Below, piece by piece: positions 16,769 through 25,468 of a DNA stretch of 64,000 bases (position 1 is the stretch's first letter; each line of letters opens with the position of its first letter). Origin of the DNA: Vreelandella jeotgali Hwa (GTDB lineage Bacteria > Pseudomonadota > Gammaproteobacteria > Pseudomonadales > Halomonadaceae); assembly GCF_000334215.1 (NCBI RefSeq), contig NZ_AMQY01000014.1:62001-126000 (forward strand), given 5' to 3'. The position numbers and the translations under genes were made by a program. Under the pieces are notes generated by a model that worked only from the letters and a program-made list of their open reading frames with translations, ran no database searches and had not been told where the DNA came from.

Positions 16769-17770
16769 ATGCCTGATACCTTCAAGGGCCGCCCACGGCT
16801 TGAAGGCTACGACCTGATTGGCGACGTTCACGGCTGCGGTGCCACCCTGGTGACGCTGCTGGAAAAACTCGGCTATGAGCGCCGAGGCGGCGTGTATCGT
16901 CATCCCCGGCGCAAGGTGATCTTTCTGGGGGATCTGATCGATCGTGGCCCGCGTATCCGGCTGGCGGTCAACGTCGCCCGCCGCATGGTGGAAGAGGGCG
17001 AAGCGCATATCGTCATGGGCAACCATGAATACAACGCGTTGACCTATTCCACCCCGGCTCCGGTGGGCAGCGGCAAGCGCTGGCTGCGCGAACACACGCC
17101 GCGCAACAACCGGCTGATTCGCGACACCCTGGATCAATACTACGACTACACCAACGAGTGGGAAGATACCCTGGCCTGGTTCAAGACCCTGCCGCTCTGT
17201 CTGGATATCGACGGCATTCGCGTGGTTCACGCCTGCTGGGACCATGAGTTGATCGACCGCCTGCTGCAGCGCCGCCCGGATGCCTGCATGGACAACGCCT
17301 TTCTGGAGGAATCCACCGACGCGTCCACCGAAGCGTTCAGCATTCTTGACCGTCTGACCCGGGGCGCCAATATTCCGCTGCCGGAAGGCATCGACATTCA
17401 TTCCGGCGATGGCTTTACCCGCCAAAGCTTTCGAGCGCATTTCTGGAGCCGGGAACCCGTGGTATGGGGCGATGTGGTATTTCAGCCGGACAACCTGCCG
17501 GGCGAGCTGGAATCGCGACGGCTGGAACCCGGCGAGCGCCGTCGCCTGAGTTACTATGGCAGCGATCAGTGCCCGCTGTTTATCGGCCACTATTGGTGTG
17601 AGGGCATCCCCTCGCTGCCGGTGCACAATATTGCCTGCCTGGATTACAGCGCGGTGAAATACGGACGCCTGGTCGCCTACCGCTGGAGCGGCGAACAGAC
17701 CCTGAGCGCCGATCGCTTTGTCTGGGTCCGTGTCCCACTCGAAGAGAGCCTGATGCGGGGCGAAGCATGA
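16769..17770 (+). CDS. Calcineurin-like metallophosphoesterase
   Basis: 333 residues starting 2 bp after the nadK stop. The dimetal motifs are all present: YDLIGDVHGC, VIFLGDLIDRGP, IVMGNHEYNA, then VVHACWDHE and FIGHYW. It belongs to the PPP/ApaH-like superfamily; the length and C-terminal part resemble a group found next to nadK in Pseudomonas-type genomes. Likely substrates (dinucleotide polyphosphate, phosphoprotein or NADP-related) cannot be told from sequence; pairing with nadK hints at nucleotide turnover. Confidence 0.85.
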   Translation: MPDTFKGRPRLEGYDLIGDVHGCGATLVTLLEKLGYERRGGVYRHPRRKVIFLGDLIDRGPRIRLAVNVARRMVEEGEAHIVMGNHEYNALTYSTPAPVGSGKRWLREHTPRNNRLIRDTLDQYYDYTNEWEDTLAWFKTLPLCLDIDGIRVVHACWDHELIDRLLQRRPDACMDNAFLEESTDASTEAFSILDRLTRGANIPLPEGIDIHSGDGFTRQSFRAHFWSREPVVWGDVVFQPDNLPGELESRRLEPGERRRLSYYGSDQCPLFIGHYWCEGIPSLPVHNIACLDYSAVKYGRLVAYRWSGEQTLSADRFVWVRVPLEESLMRGEA

Positions 17771-17820
17771 GTGCCTGCGGCGCTTTTTACACAGCTTTAC
17801 ATTTTTTTGAAACCGCTATT

Positions 17821-17847
17821 GAACTTTGCTCCCCGTCGGTTATCAGA
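17821..17847 (+). promoter_or_regulatory. Candidate sigma-E/AlgU-type promoter
   Basis: GAACTT at 17821-17826, a 16-bp spacer, then TCAGA at 17843-17847. This fits the ECF envelope-stress consensus (GAACTT-N16/17-TCTGA) with one mismatch. The predicted start is near 17854. Confidence 0.5.
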
Positions 17848-17853
17848 GTAGGT

Positions 17854-17907
17854 GTTCCCTTGAATGATCCCTTGCTTTATCCGGCGGCTACCACCGCCGG
17901 TTTTTTT
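17854..17907 (+). ncRNA. Candidate short stress-controlled small RNA
   Basis: Bounded by the sigma-E-like promoter and the terminator at 17881-17907, which would give about 55 nt. The 5' part (GTTCCCTTGAATGATCCC) is single-stranded in simple inspection. Alternatively the terminator just ends the nadK-phosphoesterase transcript. No known RNA family recognised. Confidence 0.35.
17881..17907 (+). terminator. Rho-independent terminator
   Basis: CCGGCGG TGG-type stem: CCGGCGG, loop CTACCA, CCGCCGG followed by seven T residues. It lies 110 bp after the phosphoesterase stop. Confidence 0.9.
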
Positions 17908-18094
17908 CGTCTGGACGTCAGGTTTTCCCCGGGGCAGGTCCTTGCCCACCAACATCGTCTGCCGACCCTGTGTGATCTCAACCGGCCGGGAGTAACGTCG
18001 TCCATACACAGCGCTTTTCCTGAGCGAGCTTTCTGAGCGAACTTCCGATACCCACGCCCTGGATACACCGCGCGGCCAATAGAAAGAGACTGCC

Positions 18095-18961
18095 ATGCAA
18101 CCTGTCATGCTTTTACCCCAGGAGACCGATACCCGTGCGCTGCGTCAGGCCCTGTGGCAGCAGCGTATCGGCCACCGCATTACCCGGGAAGCCGAGGGCC
18201 AGCTGCTCTGGCTGGCCAACCCGGCTCAGCATGCCGCGCTGGAAGACGTGGTCAATCGCTGGAAGCGTGGCGAGGTGATGGATAGCCCCTCCCGTCCGTC
18301 TGCCCCGCGCCAACGGCTGACCGATGCCGTGCCGCTTGTGAAGCGCGTGCCGGTGACCGCCACCATTCTGGCCGTCAGCGCCCTGGTGTTTGCCCTGATC
18401 GGGCTGTTGGGCGATTGGCTGGTGGTACAGCTAACCATTGTGCCGGTGGGCATAGCCGGGGATCAGCTGGTGCCCGGTTCACTGAGCGATACGCTTGCCG
18501 GCGGCCAGCTGTGGCGCCTGCTGTCGCCGGCATTTCTGCATTTTGGCTGGATGCACCTGATCTTCAATCTCATGTGGGTCTGGTATTTCGGGCGCCAGGT
18601 GGAGCTGTTGCAGGGTAGCCGCTGGATGCTGGCATTGCTGCTGGCTGCCGGCATCGGCGCCAATATGGCTCAGTACGCTACCGGCACGGTACTGTTCGGC
18701 GGCATGTCGGGCGTGGTCTATGCGCTGCTGGGGCATGTCTGGATCATGTCGCGGCGGATGCCGCAAAGCGGTTTTTTCGTTCCCACCATGCTGGTGGTGT
18801 TCATGCTGGGGTGGATGGTGTTCACCATGACCGCCCTGGCCGAGCACGTCGGCTTTGGTAACGTGGCCAACGAAGCCCACCTGGGCGGTTTGGTCGTCGG
18901 GCTGGCTACCGGCTGGTTGGCCTCATCGCGGCGCCTGCGCGCGGGCGATAATCGCAGGTAG
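18095..18961 (+). CDS. glpG: Rhomboid intramembrane serine protease, GlpG type
   Basis: 288 residues. The N-terminal cytosolic domain (1-85) begins MQPVMLLPQETDTRALRQAL, as in GlpG. Six membrane segments follow. The catalytic serine is in GGMSGVVYALLG (about S205) and the catalytic histidine in NEAHLGGLVVGL (about H262). The first membrane loop carries WRLLSPAFLHFGWMHLIFNL, the rhomboid HxxxN signature. It cleaves membrane proteins within the bilayer; natural substrates are unknown. Confidence 0.93.
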   Translation: MQPVMLLPQETDTRALRQALWQQRIGHRITREAEGQLLWLANPAQHAALEDVVNRWKRGEVMDSPSRPSAPRQRLTDAVPLVKRVPVTATILAVSALVFALIGLLGDWLVVQLTIVPVGIAGDQLVPGSLSDTLAGGQLWRLLSPAFLHFGWMHLIFNLMWVWYFGRQVELLQGSRWMLALLLAAGIGANMAQYATGTVLFGGMSGVVYALLGHVWIMSRRMPQSGFFVPTMLVVFMLGWMVFTMTALAEHVGFGNVANEAHLGGLVVGLATGWLASSRRLRAGDNRR

Positions 18962-18993
18962 AAAGCCATGGACAGGCAAACACCCTGAATACC

Positions 18994-19131
18994 GTGAATA
19001 GGGGGGGGGCTGTAAACAGGGTGTTGCGAATTGGACGTCGTGAATAGAATATTGTGAGTTGGGAGTTGTAAAAGGGATGTCGTGAAGGGAGTGTCGTGAA
19101 TAGAGCGTTGTGAATAAAGTGTCGTGCATCG
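18994..19131 (+). repeat. 14-bp degenerate tandem repeat, about 10 copies
   Basis: After a 10-base spacer following the first copy, the array keeps an exact 14-bp step: 19012, 19026, 19040, 19054, 19068, 19082, 19096, 19110, 19124. The unit is close to GTGAATAGRGTGTY, with copies differing by 2-5 bases. It lies in the leader of the YeaC-like gene, ending 50 bp before its ATG. A run of nine or more G sits in the first spacer. Confidence 0.92.
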
Positions 19132-19180
19132 TATAGGTAGATCGCGTACAAAGACGCTACATGAATAGGGGCAAAATACC

Positions 19181-19468
19181 ATGAGTGACATGACCTTCGA
19201 CAGAATGATCAGCCAAATGACGCCAACCATATACGCAAGCCTCAAGCAGGGCGTGGCGCTGGGCAAGTGGCCGGACGGCCGACGCCTGACCGCCGATCAG
19301 AAGAAGCTGTGTCTTGAAGCCATGATGCGTTACGAGGCGGAAAACAACGTGCCCGACGAGGAACGCGTCGGCTATTTACACCAGCGTACCTGCGGCGCCG
19401 GCAGCGACGGCAGCGGTGTCTCTCCGGAAATGGCCGGGCTGGGCAGGGACGCCACGAGTGAACACTAG
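19181..19468 (+). CDS. yeaC: YeaC-like DUF1315 family protein
   Basis: 95 residues. It begins MSDMTFDRMISQMTPTIYAS and has the DUF1315 core GVALGKWPDGRRLTADQKKLCLEAMMRYE. YeaC is a small conserved cytosolic protein without known function. Its last 11 bases overlap a GTG that starts the DUF2797 gene, so the two are probably translationally coupled. Confidence 0.88.
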   Translation: MSDMTFDRMISQMTPTIYASLKQGVALGKWPDGRRLTADQKKLCLEAMMRYEAENNVPDEERVGYLHQRTCGAGSDGSGVSPEMAGLGRDATSEH

Positions 19469-20303
19469 CAAAACGGTGGGGTTGACCGGAGGGTTGAGCA
19501 AAATGGCTGCCTCCGTCGATGCTCGGGGGCAGGTGGATTATCATTTGCGCGTCGGCAGGCAGAACGTCGGCCTCAATGCCCGCATCGGCACGCCTGTTTG
19601 CCTTGCCTGGCAGGGGGTGATTCATTGCGTGCATTGCGGTCGCGCTACCCGCAAAAGCTACGGCCAGGGGCACTGCTACCCGTGTTTCAAGCGCCTGGCT
19701 CGCTGCGATATGTGCATCGTCAAGCCCGAGCTTTGCCACTATTATCAGGGCACCTGTCGCGAGCCCGAGTGGGGCGAAACCCACTGCTTTACGCCCCACG
19801 TGGTGTACCTGGCGAACGCGTCCGGGCTCAAGGTGGGCATTACCCGCAAGACTCAGCTGCCTACCCGCTGGCTGGACCAGGGAGCGATTCAGGGCCTGCC
19901 GATACTCGAAGTTGCCACGCGTCAGCAGGCCGGGCTGGTAGAAGTGCTGTTCAAGGATATCGTCTCCGATCGCACCAACTGGCGAGCCATGCTCAAGGGC
20001 GACGTTGACGAGCTCAACCTTTACGCTGAGCGCGATCGGCTGCTGGAACAGCTGGCACCGGGGCTTGAGGCGCTGCGCGATACCCACGGCGCCGATGCCA
20101 TCCGCCGGCTGGACGCCGAGGCGTCCGACTTTACCTATCCGGTCAAAGCCTTCCCCCACAAGGTGGCTTCGCTCAACCCGGAAAAGGAACCGCGAATAAC
20201 CGGCGTGCTTCAGGGCATAAAGGGGCAGTATTTGATGCTGGATACCGGCGTGATCAATGTGCGCAAATTTACCGGCTACCAGGTCACGGCTACGCTGGTG
20301 TAG
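19458..20303 (+). CDS. DUF2797 family protein with cysteine-rich zinc-finger region
   Basis: 281 residues from a GTG at 19458 that overlaps the yeaC stop. The region at about residues 50-95 (CVHCGRATRKSYGQGHCYPC, then CDMCIVKPELCHY) has paired CxxC motifs, probably binding zinc. The following VVYLANASGLKVGITR is the DUF2797 signature and resembles a GIY-YIG-like start. The function is unknown. An alternative ATG at residue 16 (KMAASVDARG) would shorten it slightly but keep all motifs. Confidence 0.85.
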   Translation: MNTSKTVGLTGGLSKMAASVDARGQVDYHLRVGRQNVGLNARIGTPVCLAWQGVIHCVHCGRATRKSYGQGHCYPCFKRLARCDMCIVKPELCHYYQGTCREPEWGETHCFTPHVVYLANASGLKVGITRKTQLPTRWLDQGAIQGLPILEVATRQQAGLVEVLFKDIVSDRTNWRAMLKGDVDELNLYAERDRLLEQLAPGLEALRDTHGADAIRRLDAEASDFTYPVKAFPHKVASLNPEKEPRITGVLQGIKGQYLMLDTGVINVRKFTGYQVTATLV

Positions 20304-20364
20304 CCGAGCTTAAAACGTTGCTCGGGACGTTACGACGTTTTTTCGGTCGGCAAAAGGAAGGCCC

Positions 20365-21873
20365 ATGACCTTGACCCGCGACACTTACAGCGACGCCGGC
20401 CATGCGGTGGACCTGGCGCTGTTTGGCGCTCTGGGAGACCTGGCCCGTGGCAAGCTCTGGCCGGCGCTTTACCAGCTGGACCGCCAGGGGCTGCTGGACC
20501 CCGCTACCCGCATACTCGCGCTGTCGCACCACGACGGTGATACTACCGTCTTGCGCGAAAGGGTGGCCGGCTTTCTCGAAGCGGGGCTCAAGGAAGACGA
20601 GCGCGACGCCGAGAGCTGCAACCGCTTTCTTGATCGCCTTGCCTATCGCGTTATCGATTTTACCCGATCCGCCGACTATGCCGCCGTGGCCGAGTGGCGC
20701 CGTGCGGAGCAGGGCGAGCGGCCGCTGGTGGTGTATCCCGCCGTGGGCGCGCGGCTTTACGGCGCTATCTGCGCCGGCCTGGCGCAAAGCGACAGTCTGG
20801 GTGAGCGCGACCGCATCGTGGTGGAAAAGCCCGTGGGGCACGACCTGGCCTCGTCGCGCGCGGTCAACGACGCCTTGGGGGCAGTATTTCCCGAGTCGCG
20901 TATCTATCGTATCGACCATTATCTGGGCAAGGAAACGGTGCAGAACCTGATGGCGCTGCGCTTTGCCAATCCGCTGTTCGGCAACCAGTGGAATCAGAGC
21001 CATATTTCCCATGTGGAAATTACCGTGGCCGAGGAGGTGGGGATCGCCGGCCGTTGGAGCTATTTTGATCGCGCCGGCCAGCTGCGCGATATGGTGCAGA
21101 ACCATCTGTTGCAGCTGCTCTGCCTGGTGGCCATGGACCCGCCTTCAAGCCTAGACGCCGACGCCATACGCGATGAAAAGGTCAAGGTATTGAAGACGCT
21201 CGGGCCGCTAACGCCGGAGGCGCTGGCGCGCAATGTCGTACGGGGCCAATATCGGGCGGGGACGTGCAACGGCCGGCCGGTGCCCGGGTATCGGGAAGAA
21301 GCCGGCGCTGATTCCGACAGCCACACCGAAACCTTTGTGGCGCTGAAAACCGAGGTCGCCAACTGGCGCTGGGCCGGGGTGCCGTTTTATCTGCGCACCG
21401 GCAAACGCCTGCCGCAAAAGCTTTCCCGGATTGTGATTCACTTTCGCCGGCAGCCGCACTATATTTTTGACCCCGATCAGCGCTGCCTGGCGTCCAACAA
21501 GCTGATTATTCGGCTGCAGCCCGACGAGGGCATCGCGTTACAGGTGCTGACCAAGGACAGCGGCCTGGAGAAGGGCATGCGCCTGCGTACCGGGCCGCTG
21601 CACCTGGACTTCAACAGCGCCTTTCCCGAAGCCCGAATTCCCGATGCCTACGAGCGCCTGCTTCTGGAAGTCATGAAAGGCCGCCAGTCGCTGTTTGTGC
21701 GCCGCGACGAAGTCGAGCACGCCTGGCGCTGGTGCGAACAGCTGCTGGACCACTGGCAGAACCTGGACACTCCGCCCGGGCGTTACCCGGCCGGCTCCTG
21801 GGGGCCGGTGGCTTCCGCCGCCCTGATGACTCGGGACGGCCGCAGCTGGTACGAGGAGTCCGGAGATGAATAG
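20365..21873 (+). CDS. zwf: Glucose-6-phosphate dehydrogenase
   Basis: 502 residues. It oxidises glucose-6-phosphate to 6-phosphogluconolactone, making NADPH. The nucleotide site [19 protein letters not shown] replaces the more usual GGTGDLA form. The substrate site [19 protein letters not shown] is exact, and [15 protein letters not shown] precedes it. The ATG has AAAAGGAAGG upstream. It overlaps pgl by 8 bp and heads a zwf-pgl-eda operon feeding the Entner-Doudoroff pathway. Confidence 0.97.
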   Translation: MTLTRDTYSDAGHAVDLALFGALGDLARGKLWPALYQLDRQGLLDPATRILALSHHDGDTTVLRERVAGFLEAGLKEDERDAESCNRFLDRLAYRVIDFTRSADYAAVAEWRRAEQGERPLVVYPAVGARLYGAICAGLAQSDSLGERDRIVVEKPVGHDLASSRAVNDALGAVFPESRIYRIDHYLGKETVQNLMALRFANPLFGNQWNQSHISHVEITVAEEVGIAGRWSYFDRAGQLRDMVQNHLLQLLCLVAMDPPSSLDADAIRDEKVKVLKTLGPLTPEALARNVVRGQYRAGTCNGRPVPGYREEAGADSDSHTETFVALKTEVANWRWAGVPFYLRTGKRLPQKLSRIVIHFRRQPHYIFDPDQRCLASNKLIIRLQPDEGIALQVLTKDSGLEKGMRLRTGPLHLDFNSAFPEARIPDAYERLLLEVMKGRQSLFVRRDEVEHAWRWCEQLLDHWQNLDTPPGRYPAGSWGPVASAALMTRDGRSWYEESGDE

Positions 21874-22531
21874 TTCCAGAGATCAGCTGGCTCGGCAGCT
21901 GGCCGAAGCCGTGGCGGCGGCGCTGGTGGAAGATTTGCAGCATCAATCGCGGGTGCTGCTGGTGGTCTCCGGCGGCAGCACCCCGGCGGCGTTTTTGCGT
22001 GCGCTTTCTACCCTTCCGCTGGACTGGACCCATGTGGACGTAACGCTCGCCGATGAGCGCTGGGTGGAGGAAAGCGACCCCGCGAGTAATGCTCGCCTGG
22101 TGCGCGAGACGCTGCTGCAAAACTGCGCCGCCGGTGCCCGCTTCGTCGGCCTGAAAACATCCGCCGGTACGCCGGAAGAGGGCGTCGCCGAGGCGTCGGC
22201 GCGCATGTGCGGGGTGCCCTGGCCGGCGAGTGCGGTGGTGCTGGGCATGGGCGCCGACGGCCATACCGCCTCGTTGTTTGCCGACAGCCCCGAGCTTGAG
22301 CTGGCGCTGGCCACCGCCGAGCCGCTGGTGGCGGTGCGCAGCCCCGGCCGGAGCGAGCTGCGCATGACCCTGTCGGCGGACTACCTGCACCGCGCGCGGC
22401 GGCATTTTCTGCATATCACCGGCGAGCACAAACGCGCCGTGCTGGCTCACGCCATGCTGGGCGACGACGTTCGCGATAAGCCCGTTCGTACCTTCCTGGC
22501 TTGCCCGCTGAGTATCTACTGGGCACCCTGA
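21866..22531 (+). CDS. pgl: 6-phosphogluconolactonase
   Basis: 221 residues, starting inside the last codons of zwf. It hydrolyses 6-phosphogluconolactone. Motifs: [16 protein letters not shown] (phosphate loop), [17 protein letters not shown], and [15 protein letters not shown]. This is the DevB/SOL type, as in Pseudomonas. Confidence 0.95.
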   Translation: MNSSRDQLARQLAEAVAAALVEDLQHQSRVLLVVSGGSTPAAFLRALSTLPLDWTHVDVTLADERWVEESDPASNARLVRETLLQNCAAGARFVGLKTSAGTPEEGVAEASARMCGVPWPASAVVLGMGADGHTASLFADSPELELALATAEPLVAVRSPGRSELRMTLSADYLHRARRHFLHITGEHKRAVLAHAMLGDDVRDKPVRTFLACPLSIYWAP

Positions 22532-22605
22532 TGGGTATCGCGCCTCGGCGCATCTTCATGGCGGTACGCAGGACAACCGCCGCCGATTTGTCACGGGAGA
22601 CGTTC

Positions 22606-23265
22606 ATGATCGATAAACAGCTGCCTTCAACCCGCACCGCCGAGCTCGACAGCATCTGCCTCAAGGCCGAGGTGATACCGGTGATGACGATCGATCGGCT
22701 GGAAGACGCCGTGCCCGTGGCCCGCGCGCTGGTGGACGGCGGACTGTCCGTGCTGGAGGTCGCGCTGCGCAGCGACTGCACGCTGGACGCCGTGGCGCGT
22801 ATCCGCGAGGCGCTGCCGGGTGTCAGCATCGGCGTGGGCACGGTATTGACGCCGGCCCAGTACCGTCAGGCCGAGCAGGTGGGGGCCGATTTTGTGGTAA
22901 CGCCGGGTACGACCGAGGCGCTTTACCGCTACGGCATCGAAAGCGCGGTGCCCATGCTGCCGGGCGTGTCCAGCGTTTCCGAGGTTATGACCGGCTGGCA
23001 GTACGGCTACCGGCGTTTCAAGTTTTTCCCCGCGGAAGTCAGCGGCGGCGTGGCCGCGCTCAAGGCGTTCGGCGCGCCGCTGGCCGAGGCGCGTTTTTGC
23101 CCCACCGGCGGCATCAGCGTGGATAACGCGGCGGACTATCTGGCGCTGGACAACGTCATGTGCGTGGGCGGCAGCTGGCTTACGCCGCAGGCGCTGATCG
23201 ACGCCGAAGACTGGAACTGCATTCGTGAGCTCGCCGAAGAGGCCGCCGAGCGGTTTCATCACTAA
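22606..23265 (+). CDS. eda: KDPG aldolase (2-keto-3-deoxy-6-phosphogluconate aldolase)
   Basis: 219 residues from the ATG at 22606, which has GGGAGA upstream. The frame is open further 5', but homology begins at DSICLKAEVIPVMTID. The Schiff-base lysine is in YRRFKFFPAE. The general-base glutamate is in LEVALRSDCTLDA. VGTVLTPAQ and CPTGGISVDNA complete the barrel motifs. It splits KDPG into pyruvate and glyceraldehyde-3-phosphate, the last Entner-Doudoroff step. The partner dehydratase edd lies convergent downstream. Confidence 0.96.
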   Translation: MIDKQLPSTRTAELDSICLKAEVIPVMTIDRLEDAVPVARALVDGGLSVLEVALRSDCTLDAVARIREALPGVSIGVGTVLTPAQYRQAEQVGADFVVTPGTTEALYRYGIESAVPMLPGVSSVSEVMTGWQYGYRRFKFFPAEVSGGVAALKAFGAPLAEARFCPTGGISVDNAADYLALDNVMCVGGSWLTPQALIDAEDWNCIRELAEEAAERFHH

Positions 23266-23287
23266 TCAGAGCATATAAAGAAGCTGA

Positions 23288-23368
23288 GGATACTTTGAGG
23301 GGGCGCTGTAAATCCTTCCCTGGACGCTACCTACGCCATTCATAGCGTAGAACCCCCTCAAAGTACCC
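23288..23368. repeat. Long inverted-repeat element between eda and edd, possibly a bidirectional terminator
   Basis: A perfect 13-bp arm TACTTTGAGGGGG at 23291-23303 pairs with CCCCCTCAAAGTA at 23353-23365. The 49-bp middle contains a second hairpin, CTACGC..GCGTAG (23330-23349). There is no T-run. The layout looks like a mobile REP/MITE-type palindromic unit that settled between two convergent genes. Dispersal cannot be shown from this window, because no second copy was noticed. Confidence 0.75.
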
Positions 23369-23382
23369 CATCTTCTATGGCT

Positions 23383-25248
23383 TCAGCTCTCGGCTTTTAT
23401 ATCATCATCTTCAAACCCGCCAAACACGCTGGCGCCCAGCTCGCCGGGGCCGGCCAGCCGGCGAAAGCCGCTGAATAGTTCGCGGCCCAGGCCGACCTGA
23501 TGGCCGGTCATTTCCGCCGTGGCGGCGGGGCGGGCGGCAAGCTCTGCGGCGTCGACGTTGACGTTAAGCGTCCCGGCGTTGGCGTCGAGCCGCACGACGT
23601 CGCCGTTTTGCAGCCGGGCAAGCGGGCCGCCGTCAAGTGCTTCCGGTGTGATATGAATCGCCGCCGGCACCTTGCCGGAAGCGCCGGACATCCGCCCGTC
23701 GGTTACCAGCGCCACCTTGAAGCCGCGATCCTGGAGTACGCCAAGAATCGGCGTCAGCTGGTGCAGCTCGGGCATGCCGTTGGCCTGTGGCCCCTGAAAG
23801 CGCACTACCGCAATCACGTCTCGATCCAGCTCGCCGGCGTTAAAGGCGGCCGTTAACTCTTCCTGTTCGTGAAACACGCGTACCGGTGCTTGAACCACGC
23901 GGTGCTTGGGCGCCACGGCGGAGGTTTTGATCACCCCGCGCCCCAGGTTGCCGTCAAGCACCGTCAGCCCGCCGGTGGGCGCAAAGGGCTCGGCGACGCC
24001 GCGCAGCACGCTAGTATTGCCGCTTTGGGTTGCACCTTCCTCCCATACCAGCTCGCCGTTTTTGAGCTTCGGCTCCCGGGTGTAGGCGGTTAAATCGGTG
24101 CCGAAAACGGTGGGGATATCGCCGTGTAACAGCCCCGCGCCAAGAAGCTCGCGGAACAGATAGCCCATGCCGCCGGCGGCATGAAAGTGATTCACGTCGG
24201 CCTCGCCGTTGGGATAGACGCGCATCAGACTCGGCGTCACCGCCGACAGCGCGGTGACGTCATCCCAGGTCAGCGTGATGCCCGCCGCTGCGGCCATCGC
24301 CACCAGGTGCAGGGTGTGGTTGGTCGAGCCACCAGAGGCTAGCAGTCCCACCGCGGCGTTGACGATGGCGCGCGCGTCGATCTGGCGGTAGAAGGGGCGA
24401 TACTCTCCGCCGGGCTCGCTGTTGCGAATGGCCTGCTCGGCGGCAAACGCGGTCAGCGCTTCGCGCAGGGGCGTGCCCGGATTGATAAACGAGGTGCCCG
24501 GCAGATGCAGGCCCATCATTTCCATCATCAGCTGGTTGGCGTTGGCGGTGCCGTAAAAGGTACAGGTGCCGGGGCTGTGGTAGGACGCCGATTCGGCTTC
24601 CAGCAGCGCGTCGCGGCCCACCCGGCCTTCGGCGTACAGCTGGCGAATGCGTGCCTTTTCCTTGTTGGGCAGGCCGCTTTCCATGGGGCCGGCGGGCACA
24701 AACATCGCCGGCAGGTGGCCAAAGCGCGCGGCGGCGATAAACAGCCCCGGCACGATCTTGTCGCATACGCCCAGGTACAGCGCGGCGTCGAACATATTGT
24801 GCGCAAGCCCCACGGCGGCGGACATGGCAATAACATCCCGGGAGAACAGCGATAGCTCCATCCCCGGCTGGCCCTGGGTGACGCCGTCGCACATCGCCGG
24901 CACGCCGGCAGCAAACTGCGCGGTAGAGCCCATCTTTTGAGCGGCGGCCTTGATCGTCTCGGGAAACGTCGCCAGCGGCTGGTGCGCCGAAAGCATGTCG
25001 TTATACGCCGAAATAATTCCGATGTTGGCGGCGTTCATCAGCTTCAGCGCGTTTTTGTCGGCAGGGCCGCAGGCGGCAAAGCCGTGGGCCACGTTGCCGC
25101 ACGATAGCGTGCCGCGATGCACGCCGCGCCGATGCTGTTCGGCCATGCGCGCTTCATAAAGCGCCCGACGGTCGTGGGAGCGGTCGCGAATTCGCGCGGT
25201 TACCTCGGCAACCGTGGTATTCAGGACCTGTCGCTGCTGGTGAGACAT
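23383..25248 (-). CDS. edd: Phosphogluconate dehydratase
   Basis: 621 residues from the ATG at 25248 ([20 protein letters not shown]). It converts 6-phosphogluconate to KDPG and needs a [4Fe-4S] cluster. Cluster cysteines lie in [25 protein letters not shown] and [32 protein letters not shown] is the ILVD/EDD C-terminal signature. It is on the opposite strand to zwf-pgl-eda, converging on eda, unlike the common edd-glk arrangement. The frame stays open 5' through the 18-bp repeats, which I do not include. Confidence 0.96.
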   Translation of the reverse strand: MSHQQRQVLNTTVAEVTARIRDRSHDRRALYEARMAEQHRRGVHRGTLSCGNVAHGFAACGPADKNALKLMNAANIGIISAYNDMLSAHQPLATFPETIKAAAQKMGSTAQFAAGVPAMCDGVTQGQPGMELSLFSRDVIAMSAAVGLAHNMFDAALYLGVCDKIVPGLFIAAARFGHLPAMFVPAGPMESGLPNKEKARIRQLYAEGRVGRDALLEAESASYHSPGTCTFYGTANANQLMMEMMGLHLPGTSFINPGTPLREALTAFAAEQAIRNSEPGGEYRPFYRQIDARAIVNAAVGLLASGGSTNHTLHLVAMAAAAGITLTWDDVTALSAVTPSLMRVYPNGEADVNHFHAAGGMGYLFRELLGAGLLHGDIPTVFGTDLTAYTREPKLKNGELVWEEGATQSGNTSVLRGVAEPFAPTGGLTVLDGNLGRGVIKTSAVAPKHRVVQAPVRVFHEQEELTAAFNAGELDRDVIAVVRFQGPQANGMPELHQLTPILGVLQDRGFKVALVTDGRMSGASGKVPAAIHITPEALDGGPLARLQNGDVVRLDANAGTLNVNVDAAELAARPAATAEMTGHQVGLGRELFSGFRRLAGPGELGASVFGGFEDDDIKAES

Positions 25249-25271
25249 ACATACCTCGCGAAACCGGAGCA

Positions 25272-25380
25272 GGCAAAATGCCCCGGGAAGAAAAGGGTGC
25301 CTTGGGGAGAAAAAGATGGCCCGGAAAGGCAACGTGGCCCGGGAAGGCAAAGTAGCCGGGTAAAGGAACAAGGCGCCGTG
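25272..25380 (+). repeat. 18-bp degenerate tandem repeat, 5-6 copies, in the edd leader
   Basis: Units start near 25272, 25290, 25310, 25328, 25346 and 25365 with consensus about GGCAAMGTGGCCCGGGAA; two copies are 19-20 bp. The array begins 24 bp upstream of the minus-strand edd start and ends about 90 bp before cobT. Confidence 0.85.
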
Positions 25381-25420
25381 TAATTGTCGAACCCGCTGGG
25401 TTTCGGGCTTCAGGCTTTGC

Positions 25421-25426
25421 TATGAT
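25421..25426 (+). promoter_or_regulatory. Candidate -10 box for the cobT operon
   Basis: TATGAT lies 43 bp upstream of the cobT ATG. No good -35 was found, so an activator or a weak promoter is possible. No cobalamin riboswitch is present here. Confidence 0.35.
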
Positions 25427-25468
25427 CGCGCTCGTTATTCATGTTTGAACGCCTGGCCGGAGCCGTCT

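Larger units (their letters stand above)
17771..18094. other. Intergenic stretch, 324 bp
   Basis: It contains a GAACTT-N16-TCAGA promoter-like site at 17821 and a perfect terminator at 17881. The part after 17908 has no recognised feature apart from the leader of the rhomboid gene. A short frame opening at 17767 runs through the terminator and is not credible as a gene. Confidence 0.65.

Noticed and set aside
17767-18036. Open frame coupled to the phosphoesterase stop
   Set aside because: It runs through a perfect terminator and its translation has no recognised family or typical composition.
18994-19131. CRISPR-like array
   Set aside because: Units are 14 bp and directly adjacent with no unique spacers, and no cas genes are in the window.
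20304-20364. Terminator between the DUF2797 gene and zwf
   Set aside because: ACGTT words and a T-run are present, but the possible stems are only five base pairs long.
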